Positions 9,960 to 18,253 are shown, numbered from the stretch's first letter. The stretch: 64,000 nt of DNA from Pseudomonas sp. NFIX28 (GCF_900107395.1 NZ_FNPW01000009.1:1-64000); one strand, 5' to 3'. Made by a program: numbers and translations. The notes: generated by a model not told the origin, from the sequence alone.

Positions 9960-10535
9960 ATGAACGTGGCTGTCTCGGCGACGGAGCGCTTTTCGGGCTG
10001 GAGGCAGGCACTGCTGTCCGCCCTTGTCTGTCTGTTGAGCACTTTTGCCGTCGCGCAACCCGAGCCTGCCACCAGCCTGGCAGACCAGCGCGCCAAGGCG
10101 GTAACCCAGGTGGTTTTGGGCATTCTCAGTTATGCGCGCTGGCCGGTGGAGCCAGCGCAATTGCGTCTGTGCGTGGTGGGGCCGACCGAATACACCGACA
10201 ACCTAGTCAAGGGCACGACCCAGGCTACTGGCCGTCCGGTGCTGGTGCGGCGTTTGCTGGCCGACAACCCGTCCATCGTCAACGAGTGCGACGCGGTGTA
10301 CATCGGCAAGCTGACCGACGACCAGCGCTCCCGCCTGTTCACTTCTCTGGTCGGTCATCCGGTGCTGAGCATCAGCGAAGGCGGCGACCGCTGCACAGTG
10401 GGCAGCCTGTTCTGCCTGCGCGTCAGTGACAATCAGGTGTCGTTCGAGGTCAACCTGGATTCGGTGGCCCGCAGCGGCGTACGGATTCATCCGAGCGTGC
10501 TGCAACTCTCCCGTCGTCGACCGGCGGCCCCATGA
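9960..10535 (+). CDS. yfiR: YfiR, periplasmic repressor of the YfiN diguanylate cyclase
   Basis: YfiR is the periplasmic protein that holds the membrane diguanylate cyclase YfiN inactive; redox state or sequestration by YfiB relieves this. The 191-residue product has an N-terminal signal peptide ending near AVA-QPEP. It then shows the family landmarks RWPVEPAQLRLCVVGPTEYT and FEVNLDSVARSGVRIHP. The four conserved cysteines (in LRLCVV, NECDAV, and RCTVGSLFC) that form the two disulfides of the P. aeruginosa protein are all present. The ATG at 9960 is preferred because AAAGAGA precedes it; an in-frame ATG at 9936 has no such site. The stop overlaps yfiN by four bases. Confidence 0.93.
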   Translation: MNVAVSATERFSGWRQALLSALVCLLSTFAVAQPEPATSLADQRAKAVTQVVLGILSYARWPVEPAQLRLCVVGPTEYTDNLVKGTTQATGRPVLVRRLLADNPSIVNECDAVYIGKLTDDQRSRLFTSLVGHPVLSISEGGDRCTVGSLFCLRVSDNQVSFEVNLDSVARSGVRIHPSVLQLSRRRPAAP

Positions 10536-11800
10536 GCCTCTTCAAGTCTCCTGCCCGTCCTACGTTGCATTCGGTCATCGGTCGCGGGCACCTGACCGTC
10601 GCGCTGCTGGCCATTTCCATGGCCAGCTTGTCGTTGACGTTTCTTGGGGTGCTGGCATTGCGGGTGTATGCCGACCACAACCTGCACCTGATCGCCCGTT
10701 CGATCAACTACACCGTCGAAGCCGCGGTGGTGTTCAACGACAGTGCCGCGGCGACCGAGGCCCTGGCCCTGATTGCCTCCACCGAAGAGGTGGCCGATGC
10801 CCAGGTTCTCGACGTCCGCGGGAGTGTGCTGGCCCATTGGGAACGGCCGGAAACCGGATTGTTGACCGACCTGGAAATGCAGATCGCCCGGGCCTTTCTC
10901 GAGAAACCCATCACGGTGCCGATCATGCACCAGGGCCAGGAAATCGGCAGCATTGCCTTGACCGGGCACGGCGGCAGCCTGCTGCGGTTCCTGCTCAGCG
11001 GGTTGGTGGGCATTGTCTTGTGTACCGCGGTGAGCGCCTGGGTGGCGCTGTACCTTGCCCGCCGTCAGTTGCGCGGGATTACCGGACCGCTGCGCAGCCT
11101 GGCCGATGTGGCCCATGCCGCGCGCCGCGAGCGGGCGTTCGACGTACGGGTACCGCCGGCAAAGATTGCCGAGCTGGATAACCTGGGCAACGACTTCAAT
11201 GCCCTGCTCGATGAGCTGGAAGCCTGGCAAACCCATTTGCAGAATGAAAACGAAACCCTGGCCCACCAGGCCAGCCACGACAGCCTGACCGGGTTGCCGA
11301 ACCGGGCGTTTTTCGAGGGGCGTTTGATCCGCACGTTGCGCAGCGCCAGCAAACTCAATGAGCGGGTGGCGGTGCTGTTCCTCGACAGTGACCGCTTCAA
11401 AGGCATCAACGACAACTTCGGCCATGCCGCCGGCGATGCGGTGCTGATGGCGGTGGCGTCGCGGGTGCGGGCGCAGCTGCGCGAGGAAGACCTGGTGGCG
11501 CGCCTGGGAGGCGACGAATTCGCCATTCTGCTGACTCCGCTGCACCGCATCGAGGATGCCGAGCGTATCGCCGAAAAAATCATCGCCAGCATGGAGACGC
11601 CGATTGCTTTGCCGGGCAGCACTTCGGTACTGACGTCACTCAGTATCGGTATTGCCGTCTACCCTGATCATGGCACCACCCCGGGCGCCCTGCTCAACGC
11701 CGCCGATGCGGCGATGTATCAGGCCAAACGTGTCTCTCGAGGCGGGCAACACACTGCGGGGTCGGAGTCCCCCGTGGTTCACGTTCAATCCAGGAGCTGA
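10532..11800 (+). CDS. yfiN: YfiN/TpbB membrane diguanylate cyclase
   Basis: YfiN makes cyclic di-GMP and so promotes biofilm and small-colony growth. In 422 residues it shows a transmembrane helix at about 21-46, a periplasmic sensor (CHASE8-like) to about 150, a second helix at 151-175, a HAMP segment, and a GGDEF domain from about 245. The active-site GGDEF is at 326-330. The RxxD motif of a primary inhibitory site (R317-E-E-D320) is placed exactly five residues before it. The gene is co-translated with yfiR (ATGA overlap) and followed by yfiB, which matches the known three-part signalling module. The domain order is complete. Confidence 0.94.
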   Translation: MSLFKSPARPTLHSVIGRGHLTVALLAISMASLSLTFLGVLALRVYADHNLHLIARSINYTVEAAVVFNDSAAATEALALIASTEEVADAQVLDVRGSVLAHWERPETGLLTDLEMQIARAFLEKPITVPIMHQGQEIGSIALTGHGGSLLRFLLSGLVGIVLCTAVSAWVALYLARRQLRGITGPLRSLADVAHAARRERAFDVRVPPAKIAELDNLGNDFNALLDELEAWQTHLQNENETLAHQASHDSLTGLPNRAFFEGRLIRTLRSASKLNERVAVLFLDSDRFKGINDNFGHAAGDAVLMAVASRVRAQLREEDLVARLGGDEFAILLTPLHRIEDAERIAEKIIASMETPIALPGSTSVLTSLSIGIAVYPDHGTTPGALLNAADAAMYQAKRVSRGGQHTAGSESPVVHVQSRS

Positions 11801-11804
11801 TCCT

Positions 11805-12308
11805 TTGTTTTCATTGATTCGACCTTCCCAGCGCTTTTTCGCCGCAGCCTTGTTGCTGGCGCTGCTTTCATTGACCGGTTGCCAGAGCGTGCCGCCCAAG
11901 GGGCTGACCCCGCAGCAAGTGTCGGTGCTCAAGCAGGAGGGCTTTGAGCTGACGGACGAGGGCTGGGCCTTCGGCCTGTCCGGCAAGGTGCTGTTCGGCA
12001 GCGACATCGATAGGTTGAATGCCGCCAGCACCAGCATCGTTGAGCATATCGGCAAGGCGCTGGTCAGCGTGAACATCGACAAGGTCCGGGTCGACGGCCA
12101 CACCGATGCGTCCGGCAAGGAAACCTACAACCAGCAACTGTCCCTGCGTCGGGCGAAAAGCGTGAGCAAGGTGCTGGTGACCACTGGCATGCGCGAGGAA
12201 AACATCCAGCTGCGTGGCCTCGGCAGCAAAGAACCAGTGGCCTCCAACAGCACAGTGGCCGGACGTACCGAAAACCGCCGCGTCTCGATCGTGGTCATCG
12301 CCGACTGA
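11805..12308 (+). CDS. yfiB: YfiB, OmpA-like outer-membrane lipoprotein
   Basis: YfiB is an outer-membrane, peptidoglycan-binding lipoprotein that sequesters YfiR and so releases YfiN. The signal peptide ends in the lipobox LTGC with the lipidated Cys near residue 25. The OmpA-like domain follows, with KVRVDGHTDASG, SLRRAKSV and ENRRVSIV as its recognisable blocks. The start is a TTG at 11805, selected because CAGGAG lies 8 bases upstream and the product then has a proper lipoprotein signal and the family length (167 residues). No in-frame ATG gives a usable signal peptide. The gap to yfiN is only 4 bases. Confidence 0.92.
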   Translation: MFSLIRPSQRFFAAALLLALLSLTGCQSVPPKGLTPQQVSVLKQEGFELTDEGWAFGLSGKVLFGSDIDRLNAASTSIVEHIGKALVSVNIDKVRVDGHTDASGKETYNQQLSLRRAKSVSKVLVTTGMREENIQLRGLGSKEPVASNSTVAGRTENRRVSIVVIAD

Positions 12309-12437
12309 TCGGCAAACACCATCCTCCGGGTCTGCCCCTTCAGCAGGTCCTGATTCTGTTTGATCACGCTGCTGATGTAGTCCCACAGCAGGGGACGCTT
12401 GAGTTTGCGCAGCTCTTCGCGGCGCTATTGGCAGGAA
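12305..12437 (-). pseudogene. Decayed 3' end of a LysR gene, a divergent copy of the 3' end of the gene at 14140-15090
   Basis: Read on the minus strand this stretch encodes REELRKLKRPLLWDYI, SSVIKQNQDLLKGQ and TRRMVFADQ. These align with the C-terminus of the intact LysR protein across the cassette (REDLRKLKRITLLWDYI, RSVTEHNQGLLMGQ, SREMVFADS). The upstream end of the homology runs into a stop codon where the intact gene has Tyr, and one codon is deleted. Similarity is about 80%, so it is not a fresh duplication. The copy directly follows yfiB and lies in the same orientation as the intact gene, so the PAAR toxin cassette is bracketed by direct repeats of about 125 bases. Confidence 0.85.
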
Positions 12438-12439
12438 GC

Positions 12440-12859
12440 TCAGGTCCGGAAAGGGTCAGGCTCGCCCGGGCATTGTTTCAAGCGGGAAATGACGTCAGGG
12501 CCGGTTTTGGCGGTGTCGATTCTTCCTGTTGCATCAAGGTGGATTTCTATCGTTGCCCAGTGCTTAGGTGTGATGTCGACGCATTGTTGAAAACCTTTGT
12601 CCGTCCACCAAAAGAACATCATAAAGAAGTCTTCGTCAGGAAATATGTAGCCGGACTCAATGGCAGAGCCCCCATGCTTAATGTCGCCTCTGTGGATTCT
12701 GTCCTGAGTGTTCCAGACATATCGGAACTCTTCCTTGCTGTCCGGGGAAAAGTCGACCGATACAACCGGGGAGGCAAAATTCCAAAGTGCTACAGGGAGG
12801 ATGACAAGAATCAGAAGTAGCCAGCGGCCATATCGGACCTTATGTTTCTTTGCAGACAT
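12440..12859 (-). CDS. Putative immunity protein, membrane anchored
   Basis: I do not recognise a family. The 139-residue product starts MSAKKHKVRYGRW and has one hydrophobic segment (about residues 12-30, WLLLILVILPVALWNF). An acidic soluble part follows that should face the periplasm. It lies directly downstream of the PAAR toxin gene and its ATG overlaps the toxin's last codons by 20 bases, the usual arrangement for an effector and its immunity gene. The start at 12859 is chosen for the AAGGGGG upstream; the frame is open to 12901. Base composition is clearly lower in GC than the neighbouring core genes. Function as immunity is inferred from context only. Confidence 0.7.
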   Translation of the reverse strand: MSAKKHKVRYGRWLLLILVILPVALWNFASPVVSVDFSPDSKEEFRYVWNTQDRIHRGDIKHGGSAIESGYIFPDEDFFMMFFWWTDKGFQQCVDITPKHWATIEIHLDATGRIDTAKTGPDVISRLKQCPGEPDPFRT

Positions 12860-13994
12860 GTACCCGAGCCCCCTTTCTCCATTCTTGAAGCGGTACTGCA
12901 AGAACCTCGTCCATGATCATCTTTGCCGTGACGCCTCCGTGGGGGTGTTGTCGATAGAGTTTAATGCCAATGCTAATGGATGTTCGATCAGGCGCATCAT
13001 CCCATGCCCGCATGCCCTCGATATCTGCTGAGCGATGTGGACCGGGTAGTTCCCACTCTGCTTTAGGTTTTTTATACATCTCTTCAATCTTCCGAGCAGC
13101 GTCTGACCCTATTTGTTCTATACCTGCACCGTCCAAGAGGACGCTTTCAGAAAGGCCTCCAGCCATCCCCACATAGCCGTAGTGAATGTTCGACCAGATG
13201 TCGTAGAAATAATCATGTTCTCCTTGTTTGTGCCAAATTCCCCCGATGGTCCTACGAATAATAGGCTTGTGGTCCCATGGGCGACCCTGACCGACTCGCT
13301 CTGTCCAGATAGCCAAAGCTTTCGCTTTCTTTCCCAGCGCTAAGCTGTAGAAGTCAGGGCTTTGACCAAGACGAAGATAGAAAGGAAGCTCCTTATACTT
13401 CTTTGTTTCAGCTGTTGGGCTAAAGCTGTTGAGGTCTTTCATCTGCCGCACAGACGGGCTGTTGATGTTGGTATTCATTTCGCCCGCAATGTAGCTTGCC
13501 AACTCCTCCATCATGTCAGGGTCATTACAGACCTTTTCTTCTGGATTCTCTTCAGGCGCCTTAGAGGCCGCATTGGGATCAACCAAAGCCTTTGCAGCAG
13601 TCGCCTTCTCCATCAGCTTCGGGTCGGCCAGCAAGGTCGCCATCTTTTCATCGTCTACCGAGCCGTCTGGGCGGAACACGCCGAGCGCCGCGAAGTTAAT
13701 GATTGCAGCGCCAGGAGTGGGCCCCATGACAAAGCCACCGAAGGTATCGCCTGAGCCGGTGATGATCGTCCCACCGTGGCTGGTGGGGCTCCCTAAGTGG
13801 GCCATGGGGCGACCATTCAGGATGATCGAGGGAAACCCCGTGGTGATGACCGCGCCACAGCCGCAAGTGTCACCGACACGGGCTGCTCCCATGAAGTTGA
13901 TGTTGATGTCACCAGAAGCACAAGCAATCGGAGTGCTGCCATGACCGGGAAGCGGGCAGAGGTGTTTGTCGCCCAGGCGAGCAGAAGAAAGCAT
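12840..13994 (-). CDS. PAAR-domain polymorphic toxin (type VI secretion effector), C-terminal toxin resembling polymorphic toxin type 44
   Basis: Residues 1 to about 90 form a PAAR domain, the sharpened tip that sits on VgrG and carries effectors through the type VI secretion system. It shows LGDKHLCPLPGHGS, GAARVGD, NGRPMAHLGS and SHGGTI. A linker of about 100 residues leads to a C-terminal domain with WDHKP (240-244), DIWSNIHYGYVG (265-276), LLDGAGIEQI and DRTSISIGIKLY (about 336-347). From memory this pattern is that of polymorphic toxin type 44 (Ntox44), predicted to be an RNase; the assignment is unverified. No vgrG or other secretion gene is nearby, so it is an orphan effector. The start has AAGGA 6 bases upstream. 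GC content is below that of the flanks, suggesting transfer. Confidence 0.85.
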   Translation of the reverse strand: MLSSARLGDKHLCPLPGHGSTPIACASGDININFMGAARVGDTCGCGAVITTGFPSIILNGRPMAHLGSPTSHGGTIITGSGDTFGGFVMGPTPGAAIINFAALGVFRPDGSVDDEKMATLLADPKLMEKATAAKALVDPNAASKAPEENPEEKVCNDPDMMEELASYIAGEMNTNINSPSVRQMKDLNSFSPTAETKKYKELPFYLRLGQSPDFYSLALGKKAKALAIWTERVGQGRPWDHKPIIRRTIGGIWHKQGEHDYFYDIWSNIHYGYVGMAGGLSESVLLDGAGIEQIGSDAARKIEEMYKKPKAEWELPGPHRSADIEGMRAWDDAPDRTSISIGIKLYRQHPHGGVTAKMIMDEVLAVPLQEWRKGARVHVCKET

Positions 13995-14139
13995 TTATCG
14001 TCCTTGCATTAGCTGATCCGCGAGGCTCTTTGTCGAGCTTCGCGAACCTAGCAAGTGACGATGGGCAAGGCTTTAGGACGATTCTGAACTTGGATGAAGC
14101 CCGCTCTCATTGCGATCAGCTTTCGTGATTCCGTGCCGG

Positions 14140-15090
14140 CTATGAGTCGGCAAACACCATCTCCCGGCTCTGCCCCATCAGCAGGCCCTGATTGTGTTCG
14201 GTCACGCTGCGGATGTAATCCCACAACAAGGTGATCCGCTTAAGCTTGCGCAGGTCTTCGCGGCAGTACATCCAGAACTGCCGGGTGATGTTTATTTCCG
14301 CCGGCAGCACCGGCAGCAGGCTCGGGTCCTGGGCTGCGAGGAAGCATGGCAGGATTGCCAGCGAGCGGCCTTGCTGGGCGGCCACGTACTGGGCGATCAC
14401 GCTGGTGCTGCGCAGATTGGCGCTTGCGCCGGGCAGTACATTGGCCAGATACAAGAGTTCGGAGCTGAACGCCAGATCATCCACGTAGCTGATGAATTGA
14501 TGCTCGCTCAGGTCCGCCGGGCGGCGGATCGGTGGGTGCTGGTCGAGGTAGTCCTGGGTGGCATAGAGCTGCAGGCGGTAATCGCAGAGCTTGCAGCAGA
14601 CGTAAGGGCCATGTTCCGGGCGCTCCAGGGCGATGACGATATCGGCTTCGCGCTTGGACAAGCTGATGAAGTGCGGCAGCGGCAGGATGTCCACCGAGAT
14701 CGCCGGGTAGGCATCGACGAAATGGCTCAGCTGCGGGGTGATGAAGAAACTGCCGAAGCCTTCGGTGCAACCCATGCGCACGTGGCCGGACAAGGCCACG
14801 CCCGAGCCCGAGACCTGTTCGCAGGCCATGTGCAGGGTGCTCTCGATCGACTCGGCATAACCCAGTAGGCGCTGGCCCTCGGCGGTCAGGACAAAACCGT
14901 TGGTCCGGGACTTTTCGAACAACAGCGTGCCCAGTGCACCTTCCAGCGAGCCGATGCGCCGCGACACCGTGGTGTAGTCCACGGCCAGGCGCTTGGCCGC
15001 GCTGCTGGCCTTGCGGGTGCGGGCTACTTCGAGGAAAAACTTCAAGTCGTCCCAGTTCAGCGAGCCGAGGGAGGTGATGTTTTTTTGCAT
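14140..15090 (-). CDS. LysR-family transcriptional regulator (probable mms regulator)
   Basis: A 316-residue LysR regulator. The N-terminal helix-turn-helix reads WDDLKFFLEVARTRKASSAA through DYTTVSRRIGSLE, and the substrate-binding domain follows. I chose the ATG at 15090 because the family begins just before the winged helix; the frame is open to 15159 but has no better site. It is divergently placed to mmsA with about 150 bases between, so it probably controls valine catabolism. P. aeruginosa uses an AraC-type MmsR at this place, so the regulator type differs. A second, decayed copy of its last 45 codons lies at 12305-12437. Confidence 0.88.
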   Translation of the reverse strand: MQKNITSLGSLNWDDLKFFLEVARTRKASSAAKRLAVDYTTVSRRIGSLEGALGTLLFEKSRTNGFVLTAEGQRLLGYAESIESTLHMACEQVSGSGVALSGHVRMGCTEGFGSFFITPQLSHFVDAYPAISVDILPLPHFISLSKREADIVIALERPEHGPYVCCKLCDYRLQLYATQDYLDQHPPIRRPADLSEHQFISYVDDLAFSSELLYLANVLPGASANLRSTSVIAQYVAAQQGRSLAILPCFLAAQDPSLLPVLPAEINITRQFWMYCREDLRKLKRITLLWDYIRSVTEHNQGLLMGQSREMVFADS

Positions 15091-15242
15091 GATGGACCGG
15101 CTTTTATGTGCGTTCTTATTAGAAGTTTGCACATCTATACTCCAAAAACAGTCCGACAACCAACTCGCGACGCACGCCTCATTTCAAGGCGCCCCACGCC
15201 TTGGCTCCCTGCATAAGAACCTCAAGAAGTCAGGAGACCCGT
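15091..15242. promoter_or_regulatory. Divergent promoter region between the LysR gene and mmsA
   Basis: The 152-base gap is AT-rich in its left half. A TATACT (15136-15141) is a possible -10 box toward mmsA, but no good -35 is placed for it, which would suit an activator-dependent promoter. AGGAG at 15231-15235 is the mmsA ribosome site. LysR operators are expected here but I cannot fix one. Confidence 0.4.
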
Positions 15243-16769
15243 ATGAACGCATCCCTCAAGCCCGACGGCACCACCTTGCAGCAGGTCAAGCTGCTGATCG
15301 ACGGCCAGTGGGTCGAATCCCAGACCAGCGAGTGGCACGACATCACCAACCCGGCCACCCAGCAAGTGCTGGCCAAGGTGCCTTTTGCCACAACGGATGA
15401 AGTCGACGCCGCCATCGAAGCCGCGCATCGCGCCTTCCAGACTTGGAAGCTGACCCCGATCGGCGCGCGGATGCGCATCATGCTCAAGCTGCAGGCGCTG
15501 ATCCGCGAACACTCCAAGCGTATTGCCCAGGTGCTCAGCGCCGAACAGGGCAAGACCATCGCCGATGCCGAAGGCGACATTTTCCGCGGCCTGGAAGTGG
15601 TCGAGCATGCCTGCTCGATCGGCAGCCTGCAGATGGGAGAGTTCGCCGAGAACGTCGCCGGCGGCGTCGATACCTACACCCTGCGCCAGCCGATCGGCGT
15701 CTGCGCCGGGATCACCCCGTTCAACTTCCCGGCGATGATTCCGCTGTGGATGTTCCCGATGGCCATTGCCTGCGGCAACACCTTCGTGCTCAAGCCTTCG
15801 GAGCAGGACCCGCTGTCGACCATGCTACTGGTGGAACTGGCGCTGGAAGCCGGCGTTCCACCTGGCGTGCTCAACGTGGTGCATGGCGGCAAGGAGGTGG
15901 TGGACAAGCTGTGCACCCACCCGCACATCAAGGCGGTGTCGTTCGTCGGCTCCACCGCGGTCGGCACCCATGTCTACGACTTGGCGGGCAAGCACGGCAA
16001 GCGCGTGCAGTCGATGATGGGCGCCAAGAACCACGCCGTGGTGCTGCCTGACGCCAACCGCGAACAGGCGCTCAATGCCCTGGTCGGCGCCGGTTTCGGC
16101 GCGGCCGGCCAGCGCTGCATGGCCACCTCGGTGGTGGTGTTGGTGGGCGCGGCCAAACAATGGCTGCCAGACCTCAAGGCGCTGGCGCAGAAGCTCAAGG
16201 TCAATGCTGGCAGCGAGCCGGGCACCGATGTCGGGCCACTGATTTCCAAGCGCGCCAAGGAGCGTGTGCTGAGCCTGATCGAAAGCGGCATCAAGGAAGG
16301 CGCCAAGCTGGAGCTGGACGGTCGCGACGTCAAGGTGCCGGGGTTCGAGCAGGGCAACTTCGTCGGCCCGACCCTGTTCTCCGGGGTGACCACCGACATG
16401 CAGATCTACACCCAGGAAATCTTCGGCCCGGTGCTGGTGGTACTGGAAGTGGACACCCTCGACCAGGCCATCGCCCTGGTCAACAGCAACCCCTTCGGCA
16501 ACGGCACCGGCCTGTTCACCCAAAGCGGCGCGGCGGCGCGCAAGTTCCAGACTGAAATCGATGTCGGCCAGGTCGGCATCAATATCCCGATTCCGGTACC
16601 GGTGCCGTTCTTCAGCTTCACCGGTTCGCGTGGTTCCAAGCTGGGCGATCTGGGGCCCTACGGCAAGCAAGTGGTGCAGTTCTACACCCAGACCAAGACC
16701 GTCACCAGTCGCTGGTTCGACGATGACAGCGTCAACGATGGCGTGAACACCACCATCCATTTGCGTTGA
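15243..16769 (+). CDS. mmsA: Methylmalonate-semialdehyde dehydrogenase (CoA-acylating)
   Basis: MmsA converts methylmalonate semialdehyde and malonate semialdehyde to propionyl-CoA and acetyl-CoA with NAD, the last step of valine and myo-inositol breakdown (EC 1.2.1.27). The 508-residue protein has the aldehyde dehydrogenase fold with GITPFNFPAM (Asn near 161) and the catalytic Cys292 in GQRCMATS. The Gln-Arg before the Cys and the absence of the usual general-base Glu are typical of this acylating branch. The ATG at 15243 has AGGAG upstream and is the known N-terminal type. mmsB follows after 11 bases. Confidence 0.94.
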   Translation: MNASLKPDGTTLQQVKLLIDGQWVESQTSEWHDITNPATQQVLAKVPFATTDEVDAAIEAAHRAFQTWKLTPIGARMRIMLKLQALIREHSKRIAQVLSAEQGKTIADAEGDIFRGLEVVEHACSIGSLQMGEFAENVAGGVDTYTLRQPIGVCAGITPFNFPAMIPLWMFPMAIACGNTFVLKPSEQDPLSTMLLVELALEAGVPPGVLNVVHGGKEVVDKLCTHPHIKAVSFVGSTAVGTHVYDLAGKHGKRVQSMMGAKNHAVVLPDANREQALNALVGAGFGAAGQRCMATSVVVLVGAAKQWLPDLKALAQKLKVNAGSEPGTDVGPLISKRAKERVLSLIESGIKEGAKLELDGRDVKVPGFEQGNFVGPTLFSGVTTDMQIYTQEIFGPVLVVLEVDTLDQAIALVNSNPFGNGTGLFTQSGAAARKFQTEIDVGQVGINIPIPVPVPFFSFTGSRGSKLGDLGPYGKQVVQFYTQTKTVTSRWFDDDSVNDGVNTTIHLR

Positions 16770-16780
16770 GGAGTCCGCTC

Positions 16781-17668
16781 ATGAAAATCGCATTCATTGG
16801 CCTGGGCAACATGGGCGCACCCATGGCGCGCAACCTGCTCAAGGCCGGGCATCAGCTGAACCTGTTCGATCTGAACCAGGCCGTGCTCCAGGAACTGGCC
16901 GGATTGGGTGGCAGCATCAGCACCTCGCCGCGCGCTGCCGCCGAAGACAGCGAGCTGGTGATCACCATGCTGCCGGCCGCCGCCCATGTGCGCAGCGTCT
17001 GGCTGGGTGACGACGGAGTGCTGGCGGGGATCGCCCATGGCACGCCGGCGGTGGATTGCAGCACCATCGATCCGCAGACCGCCCGTGACGTGGCCGCGGC
17101 CGCCGCCAGGCAAGGCGTGGCCATGGCCGATGCGCCGGTGTCCGGCGGCACCGGTGGCGCGGCGGCGGGCACCCTGACCTTCATGGTCGGCGCCAGTGCC
17201 GAACTGTTCGCTATCTTGCAGCCAGTGCTGGCGCAGATGGGGCGCAATATCGTGCATTGCGGGGAAGTGGGCACCGGGCAGATCGCCAAGATCTGCAACA
17301 ACCTGCTGCTGGGCATTTCGATGATCGGCGTCAGCGAAGCCATGGCCCTGGGCGACGCCCTGGGCATCGACACCAAGGTGCTGGCGGGCATCATCAACAG
17401 TTCCACCGGGCGCTGCTGGAGTTCCGACACCTACAACCCTTGGCCCGGCGTGATCGAAACCGCGCCGGCCGCGCGCGGCTACACCGGCGGCTTTGGCGCC
17501 GAGCTGATGCTCAAGGACTTGGGGCTGGCCACCGAGGCCGCCCGCCAGGCTCACCAACCGGTGGTCCTGGGCGCCGTGGCGCAGCAGCTGTACCAGGCCA
17601 TGAGCCTGCGCGGCGAAGGCGGCATGGACTTCTCGGCGATCGTCAACAGCTATCGCAAGCCGACCTAG
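16781..17668 (+). CDS. mmsB: 3-hydroxyisobutyrate dehydrogenase
   Basis: MmsB oxidises 3-hydroxyisobutyrate to methylmalonate semialdehyde with NAD in valine catabolism (EC 1.1.1.31), supplying the substrate of MmsA. Of 295 residues, the N-terminus carries the Rossmann motif FIGLGNMGAPMARNLL. Next come the substrate loop DAPVSGGTGGAAAGTL and the catalytic Lys170 in GQIAKICNNLL. The ATG at 16781 is preceded by GAGGAGT. It forms an operon with mmsA and is closed by a hairpin terminator. Confidence 0.95.
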   Translation: MKIAFIGLGNMGAPMARNLLKAGHQLNLFDLNQAVLQELAGLGGSISTSPRAAAEDSELVITMLPAAAHVRSVWLGDDGVLAGIAHGTPAVDCSTIDPQTARDVAAAAARQGVAMADAPVSGGTGGAAAGTLTFMVGASAELFAILQPVLAQMGRNIVHCGEVGTGQIAKICNNLLLGISMIGVSEAMALGDALGIDTKVLAGIINSSTGRCWSSDTYNPWPGVIETAPAARGYTGGFGAELMLKDLGLATEAARQAHQPVVLGAVAQQLYQAMSLRGEGGMDFSAIVNSYRKPT

Positions 17669-17676
17669 AAACAGTG

Positions 17677-17769
17677 AAACCTGCGTTCTTCAAAGAGCGC
17701 AGGTTTCGCCAACCTCTGTGAACGCTGCAAGCTTTCCGGGACTCACGTCGGGTGGGCTCCCGGTTTTTT
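17677..17769 (+). terminator. Two hairpins ending the mmsAB operon
   Basis: The first hairpin (17677-17708) pairs GAAACCTGCG with CGCAGGTTTC but lacks a T-run. The second (17736-17769) pairs CCGGGA with TCCCGG and is followed by TTTTTTG, a good intrinsic terminator. Confidence 0.75.
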
Positions 17770-17793
17770 GTTTCTGGCGTATCAGGTGCAATC

Positions 17794-17878
17794 CGTAGGA
17801 GCGAGGCTTGCCCGCGATCCAGGCAATGCGTTGCATGCGGCGCTATCGCGAGCAAGGACTAGGCGTCCCACTCCTACA
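17794..17878. repeat. REPIN of the GTAGGAGCGAGGCTTGC family
   Basis: Two inverted REP units: CGTAGGAGCGAGGCTTGCCC on the left and GCGAGCAAGGAC...CTCCTACA on the right. It lies between the mms terminator and the convergent cupin gene. The same family recurs at 24806, 29715, 30725, 35706, 52792 and 52909. Confidence 0.85.
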
Positions 17879-17902
17879 TAAGCAGAGATGCCGCGCGGTG
17901 GA

Positions 17903-18253
17903 TCAGGCGAACACGAAATACTTGCGCACGGTCTCGACCACTTCCCAGGTGCCTTTCATTCCGGGCTCGACCACGAAGATGTCGCCGGCGCGCAGGTGAA
18001 TCGGCTCCATGCCGTCCGGGGTGATCACGCAGTAGCCTTCCTGGAAATGGCAGTACTCCCACTTCACGTAGTCCACGCGCCATTTGCCGGGGGTGCAGAT
18101 CCAGGTGCCCATGATCTTGCTGCCGTCTTCGCTGGTGTAGGCGTTGAGGTTGACGGTATGCGGGTCGCCTTCGAGTTTTTCCCATTTGCAGGCATCGAGC
18201 ACGGGCAGAGGATGGGTATCGCGCAGGACGGTGATGGGGGCAGTCGCGGTCAT
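17903..18253 (-). CDS. Cupin-fold protein (DUF861-type)
   Basis: A 116-residue single-domain cupin. The tail MGTWICTPGKWRVDYVKWEYCHFQEGYCVITPDG, read here in its key parts GTWICTPGKW, EYCHFQEGYCVI and GDIFVVEPGMKGTWEV, is the pattern of the small cupin_3/DUF861 family. That family includes ureidoglycine aminohydrolase-like and many uncharacterised proteins. Only one His and few acidic metal ligands are visible, so enzymatic activity is uncertain. GGAG lies 6 bases before the ATG. Transcribed alone, convergent with mmsAB and divergent from kynB; no specific role can be assigned. Confidence 0.85.
   Translation of the reverse strand: MTATAPITVLRDTHPLPVLDACKWEKLEGDPHTVNLNAYTSEDGSKIMGTWICTPGKWRVDYVKWEYCHFQEGYCVITPDGMEPIHLRAGDIFVVEPGMKGTWEVVETVRKYFVFA

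Noticed and set aside
12305..14275. The LysR-end direct repeats as phage or integron attachment sites
   Set aside because: No integrase or recombinase is present, the repeats are only about 80% alike, and one is clearly coding sequence of an intact gene.
17596..17700. The mmsB 3' hairpin as an attenuator or riboswitch
   Set aside because: It follows the stop codon directly and is succeeded by a second T-tailed hairpin, so it is ordinary termination.
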